DNA of 54,820 bases from Bacteroidales bacterium (lineage in GTDB: Bacteria; Bacteroidota; Bacteroidia; Bacteroidales; UBA1715). Position 1 is the first letter of the stretch, and every line of letters begins with the position of its first letter. Below, in pieces: positions 7,112 to 16,359 of this stretch. The DNA is taken from assembly GCA_031286165.1 (NCBI GenBank), contig JAITUU010000051.1:1-54820 (forward strand). The letters are read 5' to 3'. The notes under the pieces are model-generated. The model saw only the letters and a list, made by a program, of their open reading frames with translations. It was not told the origin of the DNA and searched no databases. The position numbers were made by a program, and so were the translations under genes.

Positions 7112-9280
7112 ATGAAAAAAATTCTTTGCCTTTTCCTCATTTCTCTTGCAACGCTGAGTGCCCACGCCGACGAAGGTATGTGGCTGCTGAGTATGCTCCA
7201 AAAACTCGGTATTGAACAAAAAGGCAGCCGCCTCACCGCCGAGCAAATTTACAGCATCAACACCTCATCGCTCAAAGATGCCATACTCGGACTTGGCGGC
7301 GCGAGTAATCCGCTCTACTTTTTTTGCACCGCAGAATTGGTGTCGCAGCAAGGGCTTGCGTTTACCAACTATCACTGTGCCTTCGATATGATTCAAAAAC
7401 ACACGAATTTGACGCAGAATTACATAGAAAATGGATTTTGGGCTATGAATCAAAGCGAGGAATTGCCCAATGAGGGAATTACCGCCACGCGATTTGTAAA
7501 AATGATAGATGTGAGCGACCGAATTGTGCCTCTGCACGAAGAATTTGGCTCAGTGCAAGGCAAACTGCAAGGAGCACAAAAATTGAACGATACCATAGAA
7601 AAAGTGGTGGCTCAAATAGAACAATCTGTTACCGATACGTCTGCCTATCTTGCTTCGGTGAAAAGTTTTTTCGACAATAATCAGTATTTTTTAATGGTAT
7701 ATGAAGTTTTTTTCGATGTCCGCTTGGTGGGTGCGCCGCCGCGCAGCATAGGAAAATTTGGCGGCGATACCGATAATTGGACCTATCCGCGACACACGGG
7801 CGATTTTGCAGTATTGCGCCTATACGCCGATGCCGGTGGAAAACCTGCGGAATATTCGCCGAACAATAAACCCTACTCGCCGCGTTGGTTTTTACCCGTT
7901 TCGCTGAAAGGCTACGAAAATGGCGATTTTTCTATGGTATTGGGATTTCCGGGCAGCACCAGCCGCTACCTAAGTTCCACAGGAATAGAGGTACTTGCCA
8001 ATTACACCAACCGCGCCACCATAGAAGTAGGGCAAAGCGTGCTGAGCACTTACAATCAATTTATGCAGAACGACCCCGGCATAAAAATACAATATGCCGC
8101 AAAATACGACCAAATGAGCAATCAATGGAAGTACGCCATAGGGCAAAACAGAGGCATAGAACGCCTCAATGTAGTGCAACAAAAGCAAGAACAGGAAGAA
8201 TCCCTCCGCGATTGGATTAGTGCCGACAGCACACGCGCTTCGCGCTTCGGAAACGTGCTGCCCACGCTCGAAGATTACTACACTTCTACCAGAATTTACC
8301 AATACGCCAATGTGTATTTTTACTTGGGCTACCTCAACGCAGTAGAAATGCCGGTGTTTATTTACGAATGTATTCCGTTTTTAGAAGCCCTGCAAAGCGA
8401 TGACCCGGTGGAAATTAAAATACAGGGCAATCGCCTGAAAGCACGCGCTACCGAACATTTCAGCAACTACAACGCCACCGTAGATGCCGCGCTGTTGCTC
8501 AATATTCACACACTCTTCGAGCAAAATCTTCCTTCGGTATTTTTTCCTCCCTATTTCAGCATTATCGACAAAAAACACAAAGGGAATGCGCAGAAATACA
8601 TACAAAACATCTACAACAAATCCATATTTACCGACCAAAAACGCTTAACGGCATTTATAGATAATCCCAACGAAAAAACCTTTATGCAAGACCCCGGATT
8701 TGATTTTTTACGCAACTTACTCCCTACGTATTTCGCCATTCAGCAAAATTTGCAATCGCCGCAATACGACCAAGCAAAACGCTTATTCTTAGAATCGCTC
8801 AAACAGCAACACCCCGATTCTCTCTTTTACCCCGATGCCAATTCCACCATACGCCTTACATACGGTTCAGTAGCCGATTACAGTCCGCGCGATGCCGTGC
8901 ATTACAATTACTATTCTACCCTCGATGGTGTGATAGAAAAAGAAAATCCCGCCAACGAAGAATTTATAGTGCCGGCGCAACTGCGCACGCTGTGGAAAGA
9001 TAAAAACTTTGGGAACTACACCAACGCCAAAGGTGAATTGCCGGTGAATTTTATAACCACCAACGATATTACCGGCGGAAATTCCGGCAGTCCGGTGGTG
9101 AATGCCAAAGGACAACTCATAGGAATAGCCTTCGATGGAAATTGGGAGGCAATGAGCGGCGATATTATTTTTGAGCGCGAAGTGCAACGCTGCATAGCAG
9201 TTGATATTCGCTACGTACTCTTTATAATCGACAAATTTGCCGGCGCAGGGTATTTATTGCAGGAAATTAATATCCAATAA
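7112..9280 (+). CDS. S46 dipeptidyl peptidase, DPP7 type
   Basis: 722 residues with a signal peptide (MKKILCLFLISLATLSAHA), placing the enzyme in the periplasm, where it removes dipeptides from oligopeptides. The chymotrypsin-like triad is visible: H88 in TNYHCAFD, an aspartate in the segment DTDNWTYPRHTGDF (D231 most likely) and S658 in GGNSGSP. Eighteen residues after the serine is G676 (FDGNWE). In this family glycine at that spot marks DPP7 (hydrophobic P1), whereas arginine marks DPP11 (Asp/Glu). Length matches the family. Monocistronic and convergent with the hybrid kinase. Confidence 0.93.
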   Translation: MKKILCLFLISLATLSAHADEGMWLLSMLQKLGIEQKGSRLTAEQIYSINTSSLKDAILGLGGASNPLYFFCTAELVSQQGLAFTNYHCAFDMIQKHTNLTQNYIENGFWAMNQSEELPNEGITATRFVKMIDVSDRIVPLHEEFGSVQGKLQGAQKLNDTIEKVVAQIEQSVTDTSAYLASVKSFFDNNQYFLMVYEVFFDVRLVGAPPRSIGKFGGDTDNWTYPRHTGDFAVLRLYADAGGKPAEYSPNNKPYSPRWFLPVSLKGYENGDFSMVLGFPGSTSRYLSSTGIEVLANYTNRATIEVGQSVLSTYNQFMQNDPGIKIQYAAKYDQMSNQWKYAIGQNRGIERLNVVQQKQEQEESLRDWISADSTRASRFGNVLPTLEDYYTSTRIYQYANVYFYLGYLNAVEMPVFIYECIPFLEALQSDDPVEIKIQGNRLKARATEHFSNYNATVDAALLLNIHTLFEQNLPSVFFPPYFSIIDKKHKGNAQKYIQNIYNKSIFTDQKRLTAFIDNPNEKTFMQDPGFDFLRNLLPTYFAIQQNLQSPQYDQAKRLFLESLKQQHPDSLFYPDANSTIRLTYGSVADYSPRDAVHYNYYSTLDGVIEKENPANEEFIVPAQLRTLWKDKNFGNYTNAKGELPVNFITTNDITGGNSGSPVVNAKGQLIGIAFDGNWEAMSGDIIFEREVQRCIAVDIRYVLFIIDKFAGAGYLLQEINIQ

Positions 9281-9299
9281 GACAATTAGTCAATATGCA

Positions 9300-9319
9300 A
9301 ATGTGCTAATTAGCACATT
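9300..9319. terminator. 20-bp perfect palindrome between convergent genes
   Basis: AATGTGCTAA followed directly by TTAGCACATT, with no spacer. It overlaps the stop codon of the hybrid kinase and lies 20 bases after the peptidase stop. There is no T tract on either side, so a termination role is only a guess from position. Confidence 0.35.
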
Positions 9320-12300
9320 ACCGTTTCTTCCGCTTTTTACTCAAAAATCGTTTCACAATTCGTATCAATTCTTCGTTGCTCAGTGGTTTCGACACATAAT
9401 CGTTGAACCCGGCAGCGAGGAATTTCTTTTGGTCTTCTTTGAGTGCAAAGGCTGTTTGTGCCACTATCGGAATTTCGGGATAACTGCTGCGAATCAATTT
9501 CATGGTGTCCACACCGTTCAATCCGGGCATGTGAATATCCATAAAAATCAGTGCCACCGAAGGATTTTTTTCTACGTATGAAATTCCGGCACTGCCCGAA
9601 GCCACGTAATCTACGGTAATATTGTAATCGGCAAAAAATTCTTTTATCAATACGTGTGAACTTTCGTTGTCGTCCACCACAAGAATTGTTTCTCCCTCAA
9701 ATTTTGCCAACGTAGCATCTAAGCCGCTTGCGTGCAACATATCAGCAGAAACTTTGGTGGTGGTTTCTTCTTGTTTTGGAATGTAGGGAATTTCAAAATA
9801 GAACTGCGCACCGCGTCCTTTTTCCGACTCCAACCAAATTTGTCCGCCCATGAGTTCCACCAATCGTTTGGAAATGGTAAGTCCCAGCCCCGTGCCACCA
9901 AAACGTCGCGTAGTGGTTTCGTCTTCTTGACGGAATTGGTCAAATATGTATGGTTGTTTTTCGGGCGCAATGCCCACACCGGTATCTTTCACAAAAAATA
10001 ATAACGTATCGCTATCTTTGAGCGTGTAGCCAAAATTCACAAATCCTTGTTCGGTAAATTTAATGGCATTGGAAAGCAAATTGGTAAGGATTTGCTTCAA
10101 TCGCACATCGTCCACGTAAATATTCACCTGCGCATCGGGCAACGATTTTTGACAGAACAAACTCACGTCCTTATCTTTAATTTGGAAGAGCAGGGCATCG
10201 TTCACTTCCTGCATGAGTTGATTGAGGTCTGTCCAAATAAAAGAAAGTTCCAACTGTTCGCTTTCTATTTTTGAAATATCTAAAATATCGTTGATAAGCG
10301 TGAGCAGTTGTTTTGAATTTTGCTGAATATCGTTCAAGAATAGTTGGCGTTTTTCTTCGGGATAATTGCGGCGAGCGAGCAAATTACTGAAACCCACAAT
10401 GGCATTGAGCGGCGTGCGAATTTCGTGGCTCATATTGGCAAGAAAACTCGATTTCAATCTATCGCTTTCTTCGGCTTTTTCTTTGGCATGAATTAATTGC
10501 ATTTCCACTTCGCGGCGCGTGGTAATATCTTGCAACCACCCTTCGGTGCGCACCCATTCGCCGTCTTCATAGAAATTTTCCAACTCGGTATATAGGTATT
10601 TTATGCGACCATCATCGAATTGCAAACGCACTTCGCAAGAAAGAAATTTATCTTTTTTCTGCAAACTATCGGCAAAAATATGTTGCACAAAATCCTTTTC
10701 TTCGGGGTGCACCCGCGCTACGTATGCCTCCACGCTTGGTTTTACGTTGGTATTGTATTCAAATATTTGATACATTACATTGTTCCACACATATTCGCCT
10801 GTAGCATAGAGCGTCAAACTACCAATTCGTGCATAGTGCTGAATTTTCTGCAAGCGGTCGGCTATGTTTTTAGTAAGTTGCAAACTCACTTCCTGTTCGG
10901 TAATATCTTCCACAAATCCCATTACCTGCAATTTATCGGAGGTAACAAATATAGTGGCTTTGAGCGTTTTTCCAAAACGCGGAATATATTCTTTCGTGCG
11001 TATAGTTTTTCCCGTTTCGCACACTTCTTTGCAGGCTTCCAAAAGGAAGGAAAGTGCCGGCGGCAATGCGGTCAAATTTTTCCCGCGCATAGTGCTGAAA
11101 TCCACATTATTGTCGGTCCATGTATGTTCGCAAGCAGGATTTACATCTTGTATAACAAACTCCACCGGTTTTTCGTTTTCGTAGAGCACCGAACAGGCAA
11201 AGAAAGGAACATCGAGATTTTTGAATAACTGCGTATATTTATTCTGCGCTATTATCAAATTCGATTTCGTGCGTTTTTGGTCGGTTATATCTTCTAAAAA
11301 TAAAAATACCTGTGTTTTGTCGGACGACTTAAACATGGTACATTTCAAGGTTTTTTTCCAAATTTCGGTGTAGGTTTCAAAGTGCAGCGTTTGTTCGCCG
11401 TGAAAGGTTTCATCGAATTTCCCCTGCCAAAAATTGGAAAGTACCACCGCATCGCGCACATTCACATTGATAAGCGTGCGATAATCTATATTAATAGCCG
11501 AACCCCACAAAACACCACAGGCAGGATTCATTTCACGAATAATGTAATCATTGATTTGCCCGGTGTTGTATTGCTGCACTTCGCACACCAGCACCGCCAC
11601 ATCAAGATTGTCGAACAAATAGGAATACGAATTTTGCGAACGAATGAGCGATGCCTGCACCTGCTGCAATTCTCCTATATCTTGAAACGAAATAAGCATT
11701 TCATTGCCGCCGCCATGAGAAATTACGCGACACCATAGTTGCACAAAAATCTCCTTATTATCAAAAGAGAGTAACGTAAATTTTTCTTTTTCTTTTTCTT
11801 TTTCTTTTTCTTTTTCTTTTTCTTTTTCTTTTTCTTTTTCTACAAATTTTTCAAATTTATCTCGCTGTTCGGGCAGCACCATTTGGGTAATTTCTTTGTG
11901 CAAATAATCGGCTTTTTCACCTCCCAAACTCAGCAGAGCACTTGTATTGATAAAAGAAACAATACCTTTTTTGAAAATAATCAGTCCGTTTGGCGATTTT
12001 TCCAACACCGAACGAAACATTGCTTCATTTTGTTTGATTTGTTTCAAAAAATCAGTGTCTTCATTTTGTTTCATAAGCACAGCCAAGTGCACAAAATCGT
12101 TATCTACATTGATGCGAGTAATTTGAATTTCGCGTTTTATTGGCTTTCCGCTTTTTGTTTTCAAATGCACAATTTCTTGTTCTTTGCGGTTTTTAAAATC
12201 CACATCGGGGAAAATTGCCATAATAGATTTATAGCACACTTCACTCTCTTCGTAGCCCAAAAGTTTCACAAACGCCTTATTCACATCGGTAACAATTCCT

Positions 12301-12713
12301 TTGGAATCGAACACAATTACCGGGTGTTTATCTTGTAAAAAATATTCTTTGTATTTTTCGCGATTGTAGCGAATGGTATTTTCCGAAAAAATCGCTTTTT
12401 TGTATAAATCAAATCGAATACGCAGAATGTGTTCGGGCATATCGTAGAGGAGCACATCTTTGAAACGTTCAATTTCGGCGGCTTTTTTTTCCTGAACACT
12501 ACGCACCACGGCTACCAAAAAGCACTCCGCCGCACGGTCGTTTTTGGCAATAGAAGCAAAATTTTCAAATTCCACAAACACCAACATTTCGTTTAGTTTG
12601 CCACACTCACAGTGTTCTATTTCAGTTACATGGGTGATTTTTTGCGGCGTGCAGGATTGCAATCGCTCGTATGTTTCGTTATTATATCCGAGGAATAATA
12701 TCTTTGGTTCCAT
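9318..12713 (-). CDS. multi-PAS hybrid histidine kinase/response regulator
   Basis: 1,131 residues, no transmembrane segment, so a cytosolic sensor. Order: a short N-terminal domain without a recognisable active site (1-105); five PAS-like domains (about 115-225, 230-350, 360-480, 490-610, 625-740); a HisKA with phospho-acceptor H763 (NMSHEIRTPLN); a HATPase with N box (NLLSNAIKF), G1 (DTGVGIAP) and G2 (GTGLGL); a receiver with D1014/D1015, acceptor D1059 (FMDIHMPG) and K1109. Residues 292-311 of PAS2 are an uninterrupted KE repeat. No output DNA-binding domain, so phosphotransfer to another protein is expected. The signal is unknown. Confidence 0.93.
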   Translation of the reverse strand: MEPKILFLGYNNETYERLQSCTPQKITHVTEIEHCECGKLNEMLVFVEFENFASIAKNDRAAECFLVAVVRSVQEKKAAEIERFKDVLLYDMPEHILRIRFDLYKKAIFSENTIRYNREKYKEYFLQDKHPVIVFDSKGIVTDVNKAFVKLLGYEESEVCYKSIMAIFPDVDFKNRKEQEIVHLKTKSGKPIKREIQITRINVDNDFVHLAVLMKQNEDTDFLKQIKQNEAMFRSVLEKSPNGLIIFKKGIVSFINTSALLSLGGEKADYLHKEITQMVLPEQRDKFEKFVEKEKEKEKEKEKEKEKEKEKFTLLSFDNKEIFVQLWCRVISHGGGNEMLISFQDIGELQQVQASLIRSQNSYSYLFDNLDVAVLVCEVQQYNTGQINDYIIREMNPACGVLWGSAINIDYRTLINVNVRDAVVLSNFWQGKFDETFHGEQTLHFETYTEIWKKTLKCTMFKSSDKTQVFLFLEDITDQKRTKSNLIIAQNKYTQLFKNLDVPFFACSVLYENEKPVEFVIQDVNPACEHTWTDNNVDFSTMRGKNLTALPPALSFLLEACKEVCETGKTIRTKEYIPRFGKTLKATIFVTSDKLQVMGFVEDITEQEVSLQLTKNIADRLQKIQHYARIGSLTLYATGEYVWNNVMYQIFEYNTNVKPSVEAYVARVHPEEKDFVQHIFADSLQKKDKFLSCEVRLQFDDGRIKYLYTELENFYEDGEWVRTEGWLQDITTRREVEMQLIHAKEKAEESDRLKSSFLANMSHEIRTPLNAIVGFSNLLARRNYPEEKRQLFLNDIQQNSKQLLTLINDILDISKIESEQLELSFIWTDLNQLMQEVNDALLFQIKDKDVSLFCQKSLPDAQVNIYVDDVRLKQILTNLLSNAIKFTEQGFVNFGYTLKDSDTLLFFVKDTGVGIAPEKQPYIFDQFRQEDETTTRRFGGTGLGLTISKRLVELMGGQIWLESEKGRGAQFYFEIPYIPKQEETTTKVSADMLHASGLDATLAKFEGETILVVDDNESSHVLIKEFFADYNITVDYVASGSAGISYVEKNPSVALIFMDIHMPGLNGVDTMKLIRSSYPEIPIVAQTAFALKEDQKKFLAAGFNDYVSKPLSNEELIRIVKRFLSKKRKKR
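11781..11840. repeat. ten-unit hexanucleotide repeat inside a kinase gene
   Basis: Ten exact TTTTTC units encode alternating Lys-Glu in the second PAS domain of the hybrid kinase. Because the unit is 6 bases, gain or loss changes domain length by two residues without breaking the frame. Confidence 0.9.
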
Positions 12714-12754
12714 TCAGTGCTTATTATAAATTTCAACAACTATTTTCAGAACCT

Positions 12755-12762
12755 CAAAAATA
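12755..12762 (-). promoter_or_regulatory. -7 box for the hybrid kinase
   Basis: Minus-strand TATTTTTG, 41 bases before the ATG at 12713. Confidence 0.5.
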
Positions 12763-12942
12763 TGGTTTTTCCCTACTCTCTTCTCATTTTTTTTATGATT
12801 TCTGTCATATTACCCTATGTTTCTATTCATTGTTTTTCATATAGGGTGTGCGTAGATTTAACTGTCAAAACGCACTGTTTGCAGACTTTTCAACTTCCAA
12901 GAAAATATTTTTTGCAAGCATTTCGTTTTTTCAAAAAAAGAG

Positions 12943-12950
12943 TATATTTG
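12943..12950 (+). promoter_or_regulatory. -7 box for the leu leader
   Basis: TATATTTG matches TAnnTTTG. The leader peptide start codon is 21 bases downstream, so the transcript would begin with a short leader upstream of the attenuator. Confidence 0.6.
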
Positions 12951-12971
12951 CACAAGCAAAAACGAATTTCG

Positions 12972-13022
12972 ATGACAACAACAAACAACATACTTCTCCT
13001 CAGCCTGCTGCTCAGCAAATAA
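12972..13022 (+). CDS. leuL: leu operon leader peptide
   Basis: A 16-codon frame encodes MTTTNNILLLSLLLSK, with six leucines and one isoleucine in eight residues, ending TAA. It lies between a promoter box and an attenuator, 125 bases before leuA, and its product makes sense only as a leucine sensor: ribosomes would stall at 12993-13013 when charged leucyl-tRNA is scarce. The same frame is open further upstream, but only this ATG lies downstream of the promoter box. Leucine codons are mixed (CTT, CTC, CTG). Confidence 0.85.
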   Translation: MTTTNNILLLSLLLSK

Positions 13023-13025
13023 GGG

Positions 13026-13101
13026 CAAAGGAGGTGTGCGTATCGGTTTTGACATTGAAACACTATATAACCTCCTTTGTACAAGCATTGGAGGTTTTTT
13101 T
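13026..13101 (+). promoter_or_regulatory. leucine attenuator (antiterminator and terminator)
   Basis: Three complementary segments can be read. A (13026-13035, CAAAGGAGGT) pairs with B (13069-13079, containing ACCTCCTTTG). B also pairs with C (13090-13096, GGAGGTT), and C runs into seven T residues (13095-13101). B:C is an intrinsic terminator; A:B excludes it. A starts only 4 bases past the leader stop codon, so a ribosome finishing the leader would cover A and let B:C form, while a ribosome stalled on the Leu codons leaves A free to form A:B and allow read-through into leuA. A also matches a consensus Shine-Dalgarno sequence. Confidence 0.82.
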
Positions 13102-13102
13102 A

Positions 13103-13140
13103 TAACTATAACTGACTACTAATTACTAACTACTAATTAC
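13103..13140. repeat. ACTACTAATT intergenic repeat
   Basis: Tandem-like words built from ACTACTAATT fill the space between the attenuator and leuA. They are related to those at 37860-37895 and 47140-47183. Confidence 0.5.
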
Positions 13141-13147
13141 TATTATA

Positions 13148-14641
13148 ATGAACGATACAGTTTTTGTGTTCGACACCACCTTACGCGATGGCGAGCAAGC
13201 ACCCGGCAATCAATTAAATATGGTTGAAAAAATAGAAGTTGCGCGTGCTTTGGAACTTTTGGGCGTGGATATTATTGAAGCCGGCTTTCCGATTTCAAGT
13301 CCGGGAGATTTTGATTCGGTGGTACAAATATCGAAAGCCGTGTCGAATCCTATTATTTGCGGACTGACCCGCGCGGTGCAAAAAGATATAGAAGTAGCCG
13401 CCGATGCACTGAAATTTGCAAAACGTCCGCGTATTCACACCGGCATTGGCACTTCGCCCTATCATGTACTTTCAAAACTCAATTCCAACTACGAAGCCAT
13501 TATAGAACGCGGCGTGGCTGCGGTGAAATATGCAAAAAAATTTGTAGAAGATGTGGAATTTTACTGCGAAGATGCCGGCAGAAGCGACAATGAATATTTG
13601 GCTCGCGTGGTGGAAGCCGTAATAGCCGCCGGTGCTACAGTAGTGAATATTCCCGATACTACGGGCTATTGCCTGCCACACGAATACGGCGCAAAAATCA
13701 AGTATTTGATGGAACACGTGCCCAATATTCACAAAGCAATACTTTCTACGCACTGCCACAACGATTTGGGAATGGCTACGGCAAACGCCATGTCGGGTGT
13801 AATCAACGGTGCGCGGCAGGTGGAAGTTACTATTAATGGTGTGGGCGAACGCGCCGGCAATACTTCGCTCGAAGAAGTGGTGATGGCTATCAAAAGCCAT
13901 AAATTGGGTGTGCATACCGATATTGTAACACCGCGATTACTGCAAACCAGCCGCCTCATTCAGCGATTGATGAACTCGCCTGTGCAAGCAAATAAAGCCA
14001 TTGTGGGCAAAAATGCCTTTGCGCACTCTTCGGGTATTCATCAAGACGGCGTGTTGAAAAACCGCGAAAACTACGAAATTATAGACCCCAAAGATGTGGG
14101 TGTGGACGAATCGTCAATAGTACTCACCGCTCGCAGCGGACGTGCGGCACTGCGACACCGATTAGAATTGCTCGGTTACACGGTGGAAGGCGAAGAATTA
14201 GACAAAACCTATCAAGAATTTTTGCGCTTAGCCGATATTAAAAAAGAAGTGAACGACAGCGATTTACACGTGCTTATTAATAAAGAAAAACACGAAGAAA
14301 AACGTGCAGTCAAATTGGAATCACTCCAAGTAGTGTGCGGAAAATCCATGATTCCTTCGGCTACGGTGTCGCTGCGAATCAACGGCGAAGTGAAATCGGA
14401 AACTGCTATGGGTGATGGTCCGGTAGATGCTTCGTACAATGCTGTAAAAAAACTGATTCCCAAAGATTTTCGTTTACAAGAATTTGTAATTCAAGGATTT
14501 AACAATGGTAGCGATGACTTTGGGAAAGTGAACGTGCAGGTATCGTGTAATAATTCGGTATATTACGGCTTTGGTGCCGATACCGACATTGTAACCGCTT
14601 CGGTGGAAGCCCTTGTTGATGCACTTAATTCACTTGTGTAA
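13148..14641 (+). CDS. leuA: 2-isopropylmalate synthase
   Basis: 497 residues. The enzyme condenses acetyl-CoA with 2-oxoisovalerate, the first committed step to leucine. The N-terminal HMGL-like TIM barrel has [12 protein letters not shown] at residues 9-20, the metal-binding STHCHNDLG and NGVGERAGN, followed by the LeuA dimer/regulatory domain (about 370-497), which usually mediates leucine feedback. The length is that of the bacterial short form. It is preceded by a leader peptide and attenuator and followed by a terminator, with no other leu genes adjacent, so it appears to be regulated alone here. Confidence 0.95.
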   Translation: MNDTVFVFDTTLRDGEQAPGNQLNMVEKIEVARALELLGVDIIEAGFPISSPGDFDSVVQISKAVSNPIICGLTRAVQKDIEVAADALKFAKRPRIHTGIGTSPYHVLSKLNSNYEAIIERGVAAVKYAKKFVEDVEFYCEDAGRSDNEYLARVVEAVIAAGATVVNIPDTTGYCLPHEYGAKIKYLMEHVPNIHKAILSTHCHNDLGMATANAMSGVINGARQVEVTINGVGERAGNTSLEEVVMAIKSHKLGVHTDIVTPRLLQTSRLIQRLMNSPVQANKAIVGKNAFAHSSGIHQDGVLKNRENYEIIDPKDVGVDESSIVLTARSGRAALRHRLELLGYTVEGEELDKTYQEFLRLADIKKEVNDSDLHVLINKEKHEEKRAVKLESLQVVCGKSMIPSATVSLRINGEVKSETAMGDGPVDASYNAVKKLIPKDFRLQEFVIQGFNNGSDDFGKVNVQVSCNNSVYYGFGADTDIVTASVEALVDALNSLV

Positions 14642-14664
14642 CGAAACTGCACAATATACTATTT

Positions 14665-14685
14665 GTCATTCCTGCTTTCGCAGGA
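14665..14685. repeat. GTCATTCCTGC hairpin repeat
   Basis: GTCATT followed by the stem CCTGC/GCAGG around a TTTC loop. The layout resembles the small dispersed hairpin repeats common in bacterial intergenic DNA; only one copy is seen here. Confidence 0.4.
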
Positions 14686-14699
14686 CTGTAACCAATAAG

Positions 14700-14734
14700 A
14701 AACTCCCCAAACCACTCGCGGTTTGGGGAGTTTT
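14700..14734. terminator. strong bidirectional terminator leuA / sufS
   Basis: A perfect 14-bp stem (14700-14713 with 14720-14733, AAACTCCCCAAACC and its complement) with a 6-base loop, ending TTTT on the plus strand and beginning with A residues for the minus strand. The flanking genes converge. Confidence 0.85.
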
Positions 14735-14757
14735 GATATAGTATACATGGTGTTTTC

Positions 14758-16353
14758 TTACTGCCTCTCGCTCACTATTTTCTTCACAGCCTCCACCAAG
14801 CGGTCGATTTCGGCGGTGGTGTTGTAGAAAGCAAATGAGGGGCGCACGGAAGTTTCCACTCCCAAACGGCGCAGGGCGGGTTGGGCGCAGTGGTGTCCGG
14901 CGCGGAGGGCTATGCCTTCGCCATCGAGCAGTTTGCCCACTTCGGGCGAAGAAATACCCGGCACTACAAACGACACCACACTCACGCGGTCGCGCGGATT
15001 GCCGAGTAGTTTTATGCCGTCAATTTTGCCCAATTCGGTGCGTGCATATTCGGTGAGATAATGCTCGTATTCGGCTATGCGGTGAATACCCACACGGCTC
15101 ACATAGTCGAGCGCGGCACCCAGTCCAATGGCATCGGCTACATTTGGCGTGCCGGCTTCAAACTTCGCCGGAGCCTCGTTGAAGGTAGTTTCCTCAAAGC
15201 TAACGTCCTTTATCATATTGCCGCCGCCTTGCCAATGCGGAATAATATCGAGCAACTCTTTTTTGCCGTACACCACCCCAATTCCCGTAGGCGCGTAAAT
15301 TTTGTGCCCCGAAAAAACGAAGAAGTCCACGTCCAATTCCTGCACGTCCACCGGCGAGTGGGCTATGGATTGTGCGCCGTCAAGCAGCACACGCGCTCCG
15401 TAGCGTTTCGCCATATCAATCATTGTTTTTGCCGGCGAAATGGTTCCAAAGGTGTTGTTTACCTGCGAAAACGACACAATTTTAGTGCGCGGCGTGAGCA
15501 ATCGTTCATACTCTTCCAAAATCACTTCACCTCTATCGTTTATAGGAATAACCTTCAAATGCGCGTTGCGCTCTTTGGCAAGTTGCTGCCACGGCACAAT
15601 ATTGGCGTGGTGGTCTAAGGTCGAAACAATGATTTCATCGCCCGGATTGATAAACTTGCGCCCGTAGGTTTGGGTAACAAGGTTGATACCTTCGGTAGTA
15701 CCGCGCACGAAAATAATATTTTCGGACGAAGGCGCATTGATGAACTTTGCCACCTTGTCGCGTGCGCCCTCGTAGCCGTCCGTAGAGCGTGCGGCGAGCG
15801 TATGCGAAGCGCGGTGAATGTTGGAATTATCGTGTTCGTAATAGTGCGAAATGGCATCTATCACTTGACGCGGTTTTTGCGTAGTGGCGGCATTGTCGAA
15901 CCAAATCAAATCCTTACCGTGCACTTTTTGGTGCAAAATCGGAAAATCTTTGCGGATAGCCTGCACATCGAAGGTTTCACGTCCGTTGTAGGTTATGGGT
16001 TGGTCGCGCAGCGATTCATAGGGCGAATTGTGCGATTTGGCGAACTCGGTTTGCGCTCCGGTTTGCAGAGCAACCTCCTCGCCTTGCGGTGTTTCCACAC
16101 TCGGCACTTCGTCCGGAAAAAACAACCCCGCCAATCCCGATGTTCCGGAAAGTGCATCGCCTTTGGGCAGTTCAAAACCGCCGCTTCCGCCGCCGAGCAA
16201 CTGCTCGAAACTTGCATATACGCTGCTCAAATCTACGTCATCGGGTGTAACTTCGGAGGCAACGCTACGCGCCTCATCGCAGTCGATAAACCGACCGGCA
16301 ATTTCGCGCAGATGCCCTATGTTTTCCCAACTATTATAATTAAATTCACTCAT
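14758..16353 (-). CDS. SufS-type cysteine desulfurase with encapsulin cargo extension
   Basis: 531 residues. The catalytic part (about 129-531) is a group II cysteine desulfurase: HH-containing PLP loop (DHHANIVPW, 247-255), PLP lysine K351 in SGHK, persulfide cysteine C489 in RAGHHCAQP. It converts cysteine to alanine and an enzyme persulfide. Before it lie ~125 extra residues rich in Gly, Ser, Pro and acidic residues (QLLGGGSGG, LAGLFFPDE), absent from ordinary SufS (~405 residues). Such an unstructured N-terminal extension is the known shell-loading region of cysteine desulfurases packaged by family 2 encapsulins. The gene starts 6 bases after the shell gene, so the two are one transcription unit. 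Confidence 0.92.
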   Translation of the reverse strand: MSEFNYNSWENIGHLREIAGRFIDCDEARSVASEVTPDDVDLSSVYASFEQLLGGGSGGFELPKGDALSGTSGLAGLFFPDEVPSVETPQGEEVALQTGAQTEFAKSHNSPYESLRDQPITYNGRETFDVQAIRKDFPILHQKVHGKDLIWFDNAATTQKPRQVIDAISHYYEHDNSNIHRASHTLAARSTDGYEGARDKVAKFINAPSSENIIFVRGTTEGINLVTQTYGRKFINPGDEIIVSTLDHHANIVPWQQLAKERNAHLKVIPINDRGEVILEEYERLLTPRTKIVSFSQVNNTFGTISPAKTMIDMAKRYGARVLLDGAQSIAHSPVDVQELDVDFFVFSGHKIYAPTGIGVVYGKKELLDIIPHWQGGGNMIKDVSFEETTFNEAPAKFEAGTPNVADAIGLGAALDYVSRVGIHRIAEYEHYLTEYARTELGKIDGIKLLGNPRDRVSVVSFVVPGISSPEVGKLLDGEGIALRAGHHCAQPALRRLGVETSVRPSFAFYNTTAEIDRLVEAVKKIVSERQ

Positions 16354-16359
16354 AACCTC

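Noticed and set aside
12717..12971. 85-codon upstream extension of the leu leader peptide frame
   Set aside because: It starts upstream of the leader promoter box and has no protein-like character; the 16-codon leader explains the locus better.
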